Part shown: positions 23,218 to 31,776 of the stretch, in pieces
Numbering within the stretch: the stretch's first letter is position 1
How the letters are laid out: each line of letters starts with the position of its first letter
Source of the DNA: STD1-80 sp043802745
GTDB lineage: Bacteria > Patescibacteriota > Minisyncoccia > Minisyncoccales > CG1-02-41-26
Direction: 5' to 3'
Length of the DNA: 48,531 bases
Assembly (NCBI GenBank): GCA_043802745.1
Contig: JAZDKU010000006.1
Location: forward strand, 1-48,531
Position numbers and translations under genes: made by a program
Notes under the pieces: model-generated
Told to the model about the DNA's origin: nothing
Databases searched by the model: none
What the model saw: the letters and a program-made list of their open reading frames with translations, nothing else

Positions 23218-23249
23218 ATATTATTAGGACCAATATAAACTATTTTTTA
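23212..23249 (+). terminator. Hairpin with T-run, plus orientation
   Basis: TAGTTTATATT (23212-23222) pairs with AATATAAACTA (23232-23242) and TTTTTT follows. No plus-strand gene is seen upstream. It marks the outer edge of the rearranged DUF3800 region. 23250-23302 holds nothing else visible. Confidence 0.45.
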
Positions 23250-23302
23250 GTAGCGATTTTATAGACTTGCTTACAGTTCTTTTCATCACCAATAATCCGC
23301 AT

Positions 23303-23575
23303 TTATTTTTTATTATTTTGCTGGCGAAACCATAGGTTTTTAAAAAATGGAATGGATAGAGTGGACAGAATAAAGCCAACGGTTGGGACAATAGCGCTAA
23401 TAAAAGGCTTGGGGAATTTGGCCACGAAGAAAAACAAAACAATAACAATGTATGTTAAAACAGCGATTAAGATTTTGCGAAACAAGCTGGTTTCCCACGC
23501 TTTATCCGCCTCAACCCGAGCATTGCGCTGTTTAATTTGCTCAATCTCGTTTTTTATCTGTTCTAATTCATCCAT
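23303..23575 (-). CDS. Small two-span membrane protein with N-terminal coiled coil
   Basis: 90 residues. The first 27 (MDELEQIKNEIEQIKQRNAR...) form a short coiled coil rich in E and K. KAWETSLFRKI then leads into two hydrophobic spans (ILIAVLTYIVIVLFFFVA and AIVPTVGFILSTLSIPFF), with a basic end. I recall similar proteins in many CPR and archaeal genomes, but no function. It lies 20 nt downstream of the FKBP fusion gene and 53 nt upstream of the island edge. Confidence 0.7.
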   Translation of the reverse strand: MDELEQIKNEIEQIKQRNARVEADKAWETSLFRKILIAVLTYIVIVLFFFVAKFPKPFISAIVPTVGFILSTLSIPFFKNLWFRQQNNKK

Positions 23576-23595
23576 ATTTATTTAATTTGCAGAAA

Positions 23596-26310
23596 TTAAT
23601 TAATTTTTAACAACTCAATCTCAAAAATTAAGGTTGCGTTTGGTGGTATGAGACCTCCGGGGCCAGATCCCTGAACTCCATAGGCAAGTTCTGGGGGTAT
23701 TGTTAATTTTCTTCTTTCTCCTGCTTTCATTCCATAAATCCCTTGATTCCAGCCACTAATTACTTGGCTACCCCCCAAAGTAAACTCGAAGGGTGGTTTG
23801 CCTTGTTCGTTTAAATCAAATACTGTGCCATTTGATGCAAGCTTTCCTGTGTAATAAACTGAAAGCTTGTCTCCACGGCTGGCTGTTATGCCCGAGCCCT
23901 GTTTCAATGTTTCAATCTTTAAAGCCTTTATTATATTAAGACAAGCTTGGTTAGAAGCACTCACTTTTTTATCTGGGGTTTCAATTTTAATTTTATAGCA
24001 CGGATATTTTGTAAGATAATCAATGTTATCAGGAATATTCCATTCAAAAAAATGCTCGTCAGGGTCATTCCAGGATACTCCATAAGTAGACGGGCCATTA
24101 TATCTTGACTTTGAGTCAATATTGGTGGCAATAGAATAGCCATCAGAAGAACCCTCGAAAGACATTGGCAAAGAAGCCTGGTTGTATCCAATTAAAAAGA
24201 TATTTACCTTTTCTATGGCCTTTGCTACCCATAAAATTGTTGTTGAATTGCCAATATTGAATTTTTGTCCTTCTGTGGGAGAAATAGCATTTATGTAAGG
24301 TTTGATACAGACTCCGTTCTCGCAAGCTTGTGGACATTTGTATTGCTCCATGCCAACAGGATTTTTAAGATTGCCTGTTTTATAATATTCCATTAATATG
24401 CCCCTGTCCTCTTCTTTGCCAGTAAAATCATACAAACACTTATCCTCCATACCTGGCATATCTTTAACCGTTTTACCATTTACCATAATACCAGAAGATT
24501 CTTTGGTGTATACAACCGTACCCTTTATAAAATAATTTTTTCCTGAATCTGATTCGGTAAACAAGCCTGTTCCAGAGCTAAGCTTGGCGTAAACAGGTTC
24601 GCTCCAATCACTACAAATTCTCAAAGCCTTGTCGCGACAGGACTTAACAGCAAAAGTATAGTAATTATTCCATTGCATTTTACCCACTGGCCCGCCCATC
24701 ATTGTTTTCTCATAGGGGCTGACTGTGCCCCAAGTAAGAAAATCCTTTTCATCCTTGCCAATAATCTTCTTCTCTCCTTCCCAAATTCCCATAAAAGCAA
24801 TGCCAGTAAAAAACATTGAAGAAGATGAGTTATCTAAAAGTATGGCCGGAGCAATAGTATGGATTTTTGAATTATTGGCTGGGTAGATAATTTTGGGGGG
24901 CATTGGAGCGAGGATGTCAGCTATGGTTTGGAATTCTGTTGGCGCTTGAATATCTAGGGGCCTATCAAAATCTGAAAGGTTTATATCCGCCATTACGTTC
25001 ATAGTCGTGCTTGCTTCGCTATAATTTTTAAAATTTAGTTCTTTGTTAAATTTAAAACGGTAAACAAACTCGTCTTTTTGGCCAATCCATACATCAGCCG
25101 TAATTTCGCCAACTTGCCCGAAAAAGTCGTCTAAACTTTTGCTAAATTCTTTCTTGCCAGCTTCTTCTCGGTCTTGCTGGCTAATTTCAGCTGTAGGTGG
25201 GCAAATAAAGGTTTTGCCATCACAATAGCCAGCTATTTGAGGATTTTTACTTATGTTTGCCTTACCCGTGCTATCAGTACAATAATAGTAGCCCTCAACA
25301 GTCAAAGGGCTGAAAGAGCAATAGCTTTCTCGATTAGTAAAAATAATGGGCATAACCCCAGCATGCTTTTCAATTTCTTTACAAAGAACAACGGCATCTT
25401 GTGTGGAGCAAGAAAAATCCTTGTAGCTACCAGTATCGGAGTCGATATAAACAGCTACAGTGCGCATTTGAGACATAGCGGAAATAATCCTGCTTTCTTT
25501 GGCTCGACCCGTAGCCGAAGGAAAGCTTGATAATAGCGCCAATGGGGATAAAATGCTACTTATTGAAGAAGTAGAATGTTCGATATTAAAATCTAAAATA
25601 AACTTTTTAACCTCGGGCGCATTAAGAGCTAAAATATAATGATATGTTTTTTGGCCATTAATATTTTCATCTGCTAACTTATTTTTAATAGTGAAAAAAC
25701 TTCCACTTTTGATAAATTGGGCTACTTTTTCATAGCTTTCTTTTGATTTTGCAATATTATTATCAAGCTCTGCATTAAACTCTGATGTGTCTGTTGCATC
25801 CATATCCTCTCCCAACATACCGCCAAAGGCGCTTGAAAAAGAGTCTTTGGACAGCCCAACCCATTTATTTTTTACTTTATCAATGTTAATGCCGACATAA
25901 GAAAGAACTTTTTCTTCTTCAATAAAGCTAGGTATCCTAGTTATTTTTAAATAACCCTCTTCCCCTATTTTTTTAACCTCTCCAGCTATTGGATATTCTT
26001 TGCCTTTTACTGATGTATTTATATCAAAAGCAGAATTAAACTTTATTTTTTGCGGATCAGTTTTATTGTTATCATGAGTAATGGTTGCTTTTAGATTAAA
26101 ATCTTTCTGAGTAAATTCAAAATTTGAATTAATTTTAAGCGCTTTTAGCCCCCATGTTTTGATTAAAGCTTTTTGAACCAACTCCTTGGCATTAGATTGA
26201 AAGGGATTCCACGCTGGATTCCATACTTTGCTATAAAGCAACCCTCCGCTTACCACAGACAATGCTATGAGAACTCCTACTGCTACAATAAAAATTTTAG
26301 CCTGATTCAT
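23596..26310 (-). CDS. Large membrane-anchored protein with pilin-like segment and C-terminal FKBP-type prolyl isomerase
   Basis: 904 residues. A membrane anchor (about 5-27) is followed by a 240-residue domain of beta strands (KALKINSNFEFTQKDFNL ... TYHYILALNAPEVKKF) that resembles secreted lipoprotein-carrier-like folds. Around 268-372, AKESRIISAMSQMRTVAVYI and a Cys-containing region (YCSFSPL, YYYCTDSTGKA) look like the globular part of a type IV pseudopilin. Middle domains include a CLYDFTGKEEDRG / CPQACENGVC module. The last 109 residues are a complete FKBP domain: GDKLSVYYTGKL, VISGWNQGIYGMKAGERR, AYGVQGSGPGGLIPPNATL. An extracellular folding or adhesion role is likely (inference). Confidence 0.85.
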   Translation of the reverse strand: MNQAKIFIVAVGVLIALSVVSGGLLYSKVWNPAWNPFQSNAKELVQKALIKTWGLKALKINSNFEFTQKDFNLKATITHDNNKTDPQKIKFNSAFDINTSVKGKEYPIAGEVKKIGEEGYLKITRIPSFIEEEKVLSYVGINIDKVKNKWVGLSKDSFSSAFGGMLGEDMDATDTSEFNAELDNNIAKSKESYEKVAQFIKSGSFFTIKNKLADENINGQKTYHYILALNAPEVKKFILDFNIEHSTSSISSILSPLALLSSFPSATGRAKESRIISAMSQMRTVAVYIDSDTGSYKDFSCSTQDAVVLCKEIEKHAGVMPIIFTNRESYCSFSPLTVEGYYYCTDSTGKANISKNPQIAGYCDGKTFICPPTAEISQQDREEAGKKEFSKSLDDFFGQVGEITADVWIGQKDEFVYRFKFNKELNFKNYSEASTTMNVMADINLSDFDRPLDIQAPTEFQTIADILAPMPPKIIYPANNSKIHTIAPAILLDNSSSSMFFTGIAFMGIWEGEKKIIGKDEKDFLTWGTVSPYEKTMMGGPVGKMQWNNYYTFAVKSCRDKALRICSDWSEPVYAKLSSGTGLFTESDSGKNYFIKGTVVYTKESSGIMVNGKTVKDMPGMEDKCLYDFTGKEEDRGILMEYYKTGNLKNPVGMEQYKCPQACENGVCIKPYINAISPTEGQKFNIGNSTTILWVAKAIEKVNIFLIGYNQASLPMSFEGSSDGYSIATNIDSKSRYNGPSTYGVSWNDPDEHFFEWNIPDNIDYLTKYPCYKIKIETPDKKVSASNQACLNIIKALKIETLKQGSGITASRGDKLSVYYTGKLASNGTVFDLNEQGKPPFEFTLGGSQVISGWNQGIYGMKAGERRKLTIPPELAYGVQGSGPGGLIPPNATLIFEIELLKIN

Positions 26311-26370
26311 ATAAATTTAATATTATTTTATTATTTATATATCTTATACTTTATTTGCTAAAAGTTAAAG

Positions 26371-26426
26371 AAAAAGCAAACCCCCCACCATCCGCCAGTT
26401 GGCGGAGGCAGGGGGTGCTTGTTTGC
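26371..26426 (-). terminator. Strong multi-part hairpin terminator
   Basis: GCAAAC/GTTTGC, CCCCC/GGGGG and an inserted TCCGCCAGTTGGCGGA palindrome (26391-26406) form one long hairpin. On the minus strand GGTTTGCTTTTTC follows. It ends the operon of the two membrane genes at 26441-27468. Confidence 0.7.
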
Positions 26427-26440
26427 CCTACTTACTACAC

Positions 26441-26788
26441 TTACTTACCCTTCTTAACTGTTAAAAGAGGGGTGAGAATTATTAATAAATAGCCAACCAT
26501 CACATTCCAATCACCAAATATACTGGTGGTGGTGAATTTAACTGTAATAAGATAATCCAAGGCTAAAACAATAGCGGCCCAGATAAGGCCAACAGAAATA
26601 GCCATTATTTGCGAGCTTGGCTTAAAGTTTTTAGCTAGCAAAAGAGTGATGATAAAAACCGCCAATACTGTGCTAATTTTAACTACTGCGTCAGTTAATG
26701 GTATTTTAAAAGCAATAAAGGGTGAAACAACCACAAAGGCTACTACCCAGATTAAAATACCAAAACCAATAATTTTTAAAGGATTCAT
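26441..26788 (-). CDS. Hypothetical four-span membrane protein
   Basis: 115 residues that are almost entirely hydrophobic, with four spans: about 6-26, 36-51, 61-81 and 94-110. Loops are short and the end is basic (TVKKGK). No family recognised. It starts 6 nt after the MscS-like gene, so the two are co-expressed. It could be a partner subunit or a general integral membrane protein. No charged residue occurs inside the spans, which argues against a transporter pore. Confidence 0.65.
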   Translation of the reverse strand: MNPLKIIGFGILIWVVAFVVVSPFIAFKIPLTDAVVKISTVLAVFIITLLLAKNFKPSSQIMAISVGLIWAAIVLALDYLITVKFTTTSIFGDWNVMVGYLLIILTPLLTVKKGK

Positions 26789-26793
26789 TGTTT

Positions 26794-27468
26794 TTATTTT
26801 AATTTTTCTTTAAGGTTTTCTAGGGTTTCTTTGGCCATATCTTTACCCCCTATGCCAAAGGCCAACCCCCCGGCAATGACTATTAAGGCTACCACGCCCG
26901 TGACCAGTATCTGGATTATTTCTGGAGCAATGCCTAATTGCCCTAAAATTGCCAGCAAAGCAAAAATCCAAATAGCCCATTTAACAATAGCGCCAACCAT
27001 TCCCACATACTTAACATTCATTTTGCCAACAAAAGCTTTCATCATTTTCCCCAAAAATTCAGAGGCAATAACAGCCACAATAAATATAGCCACCGAGATG
27101 ACCACATTTGGCAACCAATCAACAATTCCGCCTAAAAACCCAGCAAACTGATTCATACCTAAAATTTCCACCGCCACTGATAAGAAAACAATTATTAAAA
27201 TCCATTTAATTAAAGCGCCGACAAATTCAGACATTTCCATTTTAAAGTCTGCTTTTTCCATAGCTTCTTGCCATTTAGCTTTGACAAAGATGGAGTCAAA
27301 TTTTGCTTTCTTTAAAACCATTGTTAAAAGCTTTCCAACCCAAACAGCAATAAGCCAGCCAATTATAAAGATAATGGCTGCGCCAATTAGCTTTGGCACA
27401 AAACTCGCAATACCTCCCCAAAAACTTTGTAAAGCGCCCAAAGTTACAGTTGACCAATCTTGTATCAT
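26794..27468 (-). CDS. Small-conductance mechanosensitive channel-like TM-helix repeat protein
   Basis: 224 residues. Repeated units of a hydrophobic helix followed by GKLLTMVLKKAKFD or LGKMMKAFVGKMNV are the TM-helix repeat found beside MscS-type channels. FVPKLIGAAIIFIIGWLIAVWVGK and ALLAILGQLGIAPEIIQILVTGVVALIVIAGGLAFGIGG are typical. The last helix, AGGLAFGIGGKDMAKETLENL, corresponds to the pore-lining GxxxG region of MscS. The soluble beta and C-terminal domains of MscS are absent. It probably contributes to osmotic protection. A TATAAT box lies about 60 nt upstream. Confidence 0.85.
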   Translation of the reverse strand: MIQDWSTVTLGALQSFWGGIASFVPKLIGAAIIFIIGWLIAVWVGKLLTMVLKKAKFDSIFVKAKWQEAMEKADFKMEMSEFVGALIKWILIIVFLSVAVEILGMNQFAGFLGGIVDWLPNVVISVAIFIVAVIASEFLGKMMKAFVGKMNVKYVGMVGAIVKWAIWIFALLAILGQLGIAPEIIQILVTGVVALIVIAGGLAFGIGGKDMAKETLENLKEKLK

Positions 27469-27570
27469 AAATTTTTAAATTTTATTTTAAATTTACGACC
27501 TTTTCAATTTATTTATTATAGCCAATCCCCTACTACTTTGGCAGAGGTAAAGCTATTTAGTTGTGGATAA

Positions 27571-28434
27571 CTATGGTTGGAAGAGTTCTTCGGGGATAAA
27601 CTTAACTTCGCTAACTTCGGGAAATTGCTTGGCTGTGGCTTCGATTTGATTCCACAGTATACTCACACGACAAGACCCCCCGCCTGTTTTATTATTAGGA
27701 TCGTTAAAATCTAAAGTTAAAACTTTGTTATTTAAAGATGCTCCTTGTAAAACAAAACCAGGTAAAGGATACTCGGTGGTAATACCCTGGGCCTTTTCTT
27801 GACTAGTTAGCTCGCCTTTTAATAACAACTTAATAGCGTCTTGGATAGGCGTTTGTGTGAGGGGAATTTGCCTTTCCACCCCCACCAATCCCTTTTCTGA
27901 ACAAGCAATATTGTCTAAATTAGGATTATAATAATAAAGCTTTATGTCTCTCTGCTCTAAGCTTGCTGAAGGATTTTGCAAAACAACAGGTATGCGGATT
28001 TCTTTTTCGTTTTCGGGCAAACCCGAGGGGTTATCGTTCATTAAGACCAAAATAGCTGGCTGGGTGGTGGTGGCAATTTTAAAATTTAAAATTGATTTAA
28101 AGGGCACAAAATTTTCCACCATCCAATCCCCCTGCGCCTGAGCAAAAGTTGAAGTAATCGTATTGCCAGATAAGTCTAGTAAAGCCACGGGAAATGTAGC
28201 TTCAAAATACCAACCGCCTCTCGCTTGGCCTGTTATAGTAAACGGGCTTTGGATAACTTGATTTGGGTTTGGGCTGTCCACTTTAATTAAATCGCTATAT
28301 TGATTGGCTAAAGTTGTGGTAGTATTTGGATTTGGCACAACAACTTCTTCTTTATCTTGCTTTTGCGAAAACAAAAACCATGCCAAAGCCCCAACCACAG
28401 CAACTAACAAAATTACAATAAGTATTTTTTTCAT
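27571..28434 (-). CDS. Membrane-anchored GerMN plus Gmad2 domain protein
   Basis: 287 residues. An N-terminal anchor (ILIVILLVAVVGALAWFLF) is followed by an Ig-like Gmad2 domain at about 50-155 (KVDSPNPNQVIQSPFTITGQARGGWYFEA). The GerMN domain, about 160-287, includes KLYYYNPNLDNI, TPIQDAIKLLLKGEL, VLTLDFNDPN and IEATAKQFPEVSEVKF. These domains occur in spore-germination and other cell-wall-associated proteins; here a surface role is inferred. The ATG lies 7 nt after a dispersed hairpin repeat, which may control its translation. Confidence 0.85.
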   Translation of the reverse strand: MKKILIVILLVAVVGALAWFLFSQKQDKEEVVVPNPNTTTTLANQYSDLIKVDSPNPNQVIQSPFTITGQARGGWYFEATFPVALLDLSGNTITSTFAQAQGDWMVENFVPFKSILNFKIATTTQPAILVLMNDNPSGLPENEKEIRIPVVLQNPSASLEQRDIKLYYYNPNLDNIACSEKGLVGVERQIPLTQTPIQDAIKLLLKGELTSQEKAQGITTEYPLPGFVLQGASLNNKVLTLDFNDPNNKTGGGSCRVSILWNQIEATAKQFPEVSEVKFIPEELFQP

Positions 28435-28436
28435 AT

Positions 28437-28532
28437 GTTAGAAATCGTTAATGAGTGAAACGAATTTACGAGTTCTTACACCCCGTTAAACGCGACCTCA
28501 AGGAGCTGTTTAACTGGGGTATTCTTAATTCT
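28437..28532 (+). repeat. Composite two-hairpin dispersed repeat, copy 2
   Basis: First hairpin: AGAAATCGTTAAT / ATTTACGAGTTCT around GAGTGAAACGA. Second: ACCCCGTTAAAC / GTTTAACTGGGGT. It sits between the beta-propeller stop and the GerMN ATG. On the minus strand its first hairpin ends a few nt before that ATG, as in copy 1. Confidence 0.7.
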
Positions 28533-29853
28533 ACTTTTTTAATTGAGATTTGTAAACGCTAGAGCGCCCGCCATAGCCAGCCAATAAAACGCTATACTCT
28601 GGCACTTTGAAAACTTGCAAGCGATTGTCTAAAAAATCAGAAAAAACCATTTGCTGGCCATTGGGTGAAACAGCCAAAGCTGTTGGCTGGTTGCCTCCAA
28701 CAATGGCGTCCAGCATATTGCCAGTTTGCGTGTCAAACAATAAAACACTCCCCCATTCCGGACCCGGAATATAATAATTTTCCGCAGTGGCATTGACTCC
28801 GCGACACGAAACAAACAAAACTTTTTTATCTGGACTTAGGGCTATGGTATTTGGGTTTGTGTCTGTGGTGGCGAATTTCTTAACTTGGTCCGTGGCTAAA
28901 TCAACTTGCATAATAGACATTTTTCCCATATCAGAAACATAGAGCACTCCCCTATTTTCATCTCCCACAATATGGCGCATAGCTCCATTGCTTTTGTAAA
29001 TAACTTTTCCTTGGCCTGTTTTTAAATCTACTTTTTGGATTTCGCCCTTATCAAAACCAGCCACATATAAAAAGTTTCCGTCTTTGGTGGCATACATTCC
29101 TCGCGGAGTTTTTACGGTTGGTATTTGGCGGATTGTTTTACCTGTTTCAATATCAATTTCTGTGACAGTGTTGCCCACCCAATTAGAAGCAAACAAACTT
29201 TGCCCATCGCTTGAAAAATCAAGTTCTTTTGTCCAGTTGCCTTTGGTGTCAAAAACCTGCAAAACTTTTTTTGTGGCTGTGTCTATTTCAAAAACTTGGG
29301 CTGTTTCCATTTGGCTCACATAGGCTTTTGAGCCGTCTTTAGCAAAAATCATTTCCACTCCCCCGCCGTTTGCCAAGTTAATATTAGCAATATTTTTGCC
29401 TGTGCCAGCGTCAAACACAGCCACACCTCGCGATTTATTTAAAAGCAAAGTAGCCCAAATTTCTTGGCCGTTTGGGCTAAAAGAGGCGCCCTTGGGAGCT
29501 GGCACCGAATTTATATTAAATAAGTGATGCACTAGTTGCCCTGGTAAATCAGCTAAGTTACTTTTAATATTATTAACTAAGGGCGCTGAAGTTGTTGCTT
29601 GCACTGAGCCTGCCGAAGTGCTTGTCGAATCCGTCGAAGTGGCTTGCCCTGCTTGCCCGCCGAAGTCTTGACGAAGGCGAGAGCTTGTCGAAGTGGCTTG
29701 CCCTGAGCGAGTGGAGCGAGCCGAAGGGTTTGTTATGGCAAAATTCGCGCTTGATAGCTCCTCAAGCCTTTCTTTATTTTTTGAAAAATATAAAAAAAAT
29801 CCACTTGCCAACAAACAAGCTACTAGAATTATAATAAATAACCTTTTTATCAT
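28531..29853 (-). CDS. Membrane-anchored YncE/NHL-like beta-propeller protein
   Basis: 440 residues. A short anchor (LFIIILVACLLASGFFLYF) precedes a low-complexity linker (about 40-90), then a seven-bladed propeller. Repeats of the form GKNIANINLANGGGVEMIFAKDG, KVLQVFDTKGNW, KTIRQIPTVKTPRGMYATKDG and NMLDAIVGGNQPTALAVSPNG are typical YVTN/YncE blades. Such proteins bind ligands or other proteins outside the cell. The linker contains GQATSTSSRLRQDFGGQAGQ, encoded by tandem GC-rich repeats unlike the rest of the gene. The stop lies inside a dispersed hairpin element. Confidence 0.85.
   Translation of the reverse strand: MIKRLFIIILVACLLASGFFLYFSKNKERLEELSSANFAITNPSARSTRSGQATSTSSRLRQDFGGQAGQATSTDSTSTSAGSVQATTSAPLVNNIKSNLADLPGQLVHHLFNINSVPAPKGASFSPNGQEIWATLLLNKSRGVAVFDAGTGKNIANINLANGGGVEMIFAKDGSKAYVSQMETAQVFEIDTATKKVLQVFDTKGNWTKELDFSSDGQSLFASNWVGNTVTEIDIETGKTIRQIPTVKTPRGMYATKDGNFLYVAGFDKGEIQKVDLKTGQGKVIYKSNGAMRHIVGDENRGVLYVSDMGKMSIMQVDLATDQVKKFATTDTNPNTIALSPDKKVLFVSCRGVNATAENYYIPGPEWGSVLLFDTQTGNMLDAIVGGNQPTALAVSPNGQQMVFSDFLDNRLQVFKVPEYSVLLAGYGGRSSVYKSQLKK
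29600..29740. repeat. Tandem dispersed repeats inside the beta-propeller gene linker
   Basis: GC-richer units, read on the plus strand as GCTTGCCCTGAGCGAG, GAGCGAGCCGAAGGG, GCTTGTCGAAGTGG and CTTGACGAAGGCGAGAG, occur several times in imperfect tandem. All are translated in frame as the Ser/Thr/Gln/Ala-rich linker. Similar repeats are widespread in CPR genomes (from memory). Confidence 0.6.
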
Positions 29854-29892
29854 ATTTACTTATAATAATATTTTATTTCATAAAATAAAACC

Positions 29893-29922
29893 GCCCAACC
29901 AGTACACAATGACTGGTTGGGG
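29893..29922 (-). terminator. Intrinsic terminator
   Basis: CCCAACCAGT / ACTGGTTGGG around CATTGTGT, followed on the minus strand by CGGTTTTATTTT. It ends the gene at 29947-30750. Confidence 0.75.
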
Positions 29923-29946
29923 GAATTTAAAAAAACAGGTCATCCT

Positions 29947-30750
29947 CTACCCTTCAGAAATACTCTTGCCCTCGTTTAACCATTTAATAAGCTCGGCTGA
30001 AGCGACTTCGACTACACCTCTGGCATTGACAATACCATATGCCATAGCATTTATAGCCAAACATAAACCTTCTTTTTCTTTTGTTGAGTTTACCTCAAGC
30101 TCCCTTTTTTTTAATGCGATAAAAAAACTGTAAAGCATTTGAACTGGAAATACTGCTTCGTCTGACCCGACCCTATATTCATAGCAAAATTTAATCGTCT
30201 TTTTGAGAAATTCCTGCGCCCTATCTACTGCTTGCTTATGGGGACTAAAACACATACTCACTTGAAATTCAAGTATAGATACAATTTGAGAAGGCAAAAC
30301 TAACCAGTTATCCAATAAATACCAAAACTTTTCAATAGTATAAACCTGATTATCTCCGGCTCTTTTATCCATTACTTTCCTTGTTTCGTTCCATCCAATT
30401 AAAGGATCCTTTTGTGGAGCCTGATTGCAAGTTTTTGCAATATCAAAAAGTAAATTAATATAACCACCAATGTCAGAGCTCTTCTCTTCCGCTATCTTGC
30501 CAATAACGAAAACCAGATCCTCTAAATCCACAAACGGATTCTGTTGACCTGCCCTACTAAGAGCTTTAGCCACCAAAAATGAATTTGTTTTTGCACTTTT
30601 TGGTAATCGTATTAGCTCAGCACAGATATCTCCTGCCAAAGTTGAATCGAGCTTTCCTGAAAGGTTACTACTATGAAAATTACCCTTAAACAATTCCTCT
30701 AAGAATACAGCGACTCTTTTACTAAACCTACTTTCGAATCCTTCAAACAT
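29947..30750 (-). CDS. Hypothetical protein with a canonical Shine-Dalgarno sequence
   Basis: 267 residues from ATG 30750 (MFEGFESRFSKRVAVF). The start is fixed by GGAGGA, 6 nt upstream, which is almost unique in this window. The longer frame to 30852 is not needed. Soluble and largely helical, with Cys at intervals and a central LLFDIAKTCNQAPQKDPLIGW; not recognised. It has its own terminators on both sides, so it is a single-gene unit. Its SD start and different amino-acid texture compared with its neighbours hint at recent acquisition. The function is unknown. Confidence 0.7.
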   Translation of the reverse strand: MFEGFESRFSKRVAVFLEELFKGNFHSSNLSGKLDSTLAGDICAELIRLPKSAKTNSFLVAKALSRAGQQNPFVDLEDLVFVIGKIAEEKSSDIGGYINLLFDIAKTCNQAPQKDPLIGWNETRKVMDKRAGDNQVYTIEKFWYLLDNWLVLPSQIVSILEFQVSMCFSPHKQAVDRAQEFLKKTIKFCYEYRVGSDEAVFPVQMLYSFFIALKKRELEVNSTKEKEGLCLAINAMAYGIVNARGVVEVASAELIKWLNEGKSISEG

Positions 30751-30875
30751 TCTCAATCCTCCATTTTTTCTGCCTCTCAACAGAAAAAAATTCTTATTCC
30801 TCTCGGAACAAGCTGTTATAATTGCTTCTCTTGAAGCATTTTTATAGAACACGCCCTAAAATTAGCATGGCCAGG

Positions 30876-30911
30876 CCAAAAAAACAAGCCCCGAGCTAAC
30901 TGGTTCGGGGC
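30876..30911 (-). terminator. Intrinsic terminator after the SPFH gene
   Basis: GCCCCGA (30888-30894) pairs with TCGGGGC (30905-30911). On the minus strand TTGTTTTTTTG follows. It closes the SPFH gene and separates it from the SD-bearing gene. Confidence 0.8.
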
Positions 30912-30929
30912 GGTAAAATTAAAGTTTTA

Positions 30930-31694
30930 TTATTTTACTTCGGGGAATTTTTTGCCATATCTTTCAAAGGCTCGCAAAACTTCTAAAGGCATTGCAAAAA
31001 CTATAGTATTTGACTGATCCGATGAAATATCATTTATGCTTTGCAAGGTTCGCAAGTGCAAAGCGCCATCAGAGGATGTGAGTATTTGAGCGGCTTTAGC
31101 TAAGTTTTCAGCAGCCACTAATTCGGCTTCGGCCCTAATAATTATAGATCGCTTTTCTCTTTCTGCCTCGGCCTGCTTGCCAATAACCCTTTTCATTTCT
31201 TCGGGCAAAACAATATCTTTTAACTCCACACTTAAAACTTTGATACCCCAAGGGTCAGAAGCAAGGTCAATAATATTTCTTATGCTCTCTGAAACCCTGT
31301 CTCTTTGGGAAAGCAAGTCGTCTAAATCAACTTGGCCAACCGCATTTCTCATAGTTGTTTGCGCTAATTGTGAAACAGCGTAGAAAAAATCTTCAACCTC
31401 TAAAATCGCTTTTTCGGCCTCTTTAACTTTATAATAAATAACCGCGTTAACAGCCACCGAAATATTATCTTTGGTAATAGCTTCTTGGTTTGGCACATCA
31501 ACCGCTTTTACTCTTAAATCAACTTTTCTGTATGACTGGAATATTGGGAAAACCAATCTCCAGCCTGGCTCCATTGTGCCTGTGTACTTGCCAAGCAAAA
31601 ACTTAATACCTTTTTGGTATTGGTTAATTTGCTTGATAGAAATGAGGATTATAAAAACTATAACCCCCGCGACCCACAAAATTATATTGACCAT
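30930..31694 (-). CDS. SPFH/Band 7 (stomatin-like) membrane protein
   Basis: 254 residues from ATG 31694 (MVNIILWVAGVIVFIILI). The longer frame from 31727 begins inside the upstream hairpin. An N-terminal membrane hairpin is followed by the Band 7 domain: GIKFLLGKYTGTMEPGWRLVFPIFQ, VDVPNQEAITKDNISVAVNAVIYYKV, AVGQVDLDDLLSQRD. The ADP-like AEAEREKRSIIIRAEAELVAAENL then forms a coiled coil. Slipin-type proteins build membrane microdomains and often pair with NfeD proteases, none of which is seen here. It is the last gene after two PH-domain genes. Confidence 0.9.
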   Translation of the reverse strand: MVNIILWVAGVIVFIILISIKQINQYQKGIKFLLGKYTGTMEPGWRLVFPIFQSYRKVDLRVKAVDVPNQEAITKDNISVAVNAVIYYKVKEAEKAILEVEDFFYAVSQLAQTTMRNAVGQVDLDDLLSQRDRVSESIRNIIDLASDPWGIKVLSVELKDIVLPEEMKRVIGKQAEAEREKRSIIIRAEAELVAAENLAKAAQILTSSDGALHLRTLQSINDISSDQSNTIVFAMPLEVLRAFERYGKKFPEVK

Positions 31695-31710
31695 ATGTTT
31701 TATTTGATTT

Positions 31711-31763
31711 AGCAAGGTACCAAGCATGATTTTGGTAAATCACATGCTGGGCATAACCTTGCT
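31711..31763. other. Long AT-rich hairpin between the PH-domain and SPFH genes
   Basis: AGCAAGGT (31711-31718) pairs with ACCTTGCT (31756-31763). Inside, CCAAGCATGATTT pairs with AAATCACATGCTGG around a TGGT loop. The whole 53-nt stretch is one near-continuous stem lying 17 nt upstream of the SPFH ATG. It may be a transcript processing site, an attenuator or a folded repeat. Confidence 0.6.
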
Positions 31764-31776
31764 TTAATTTAATTTT

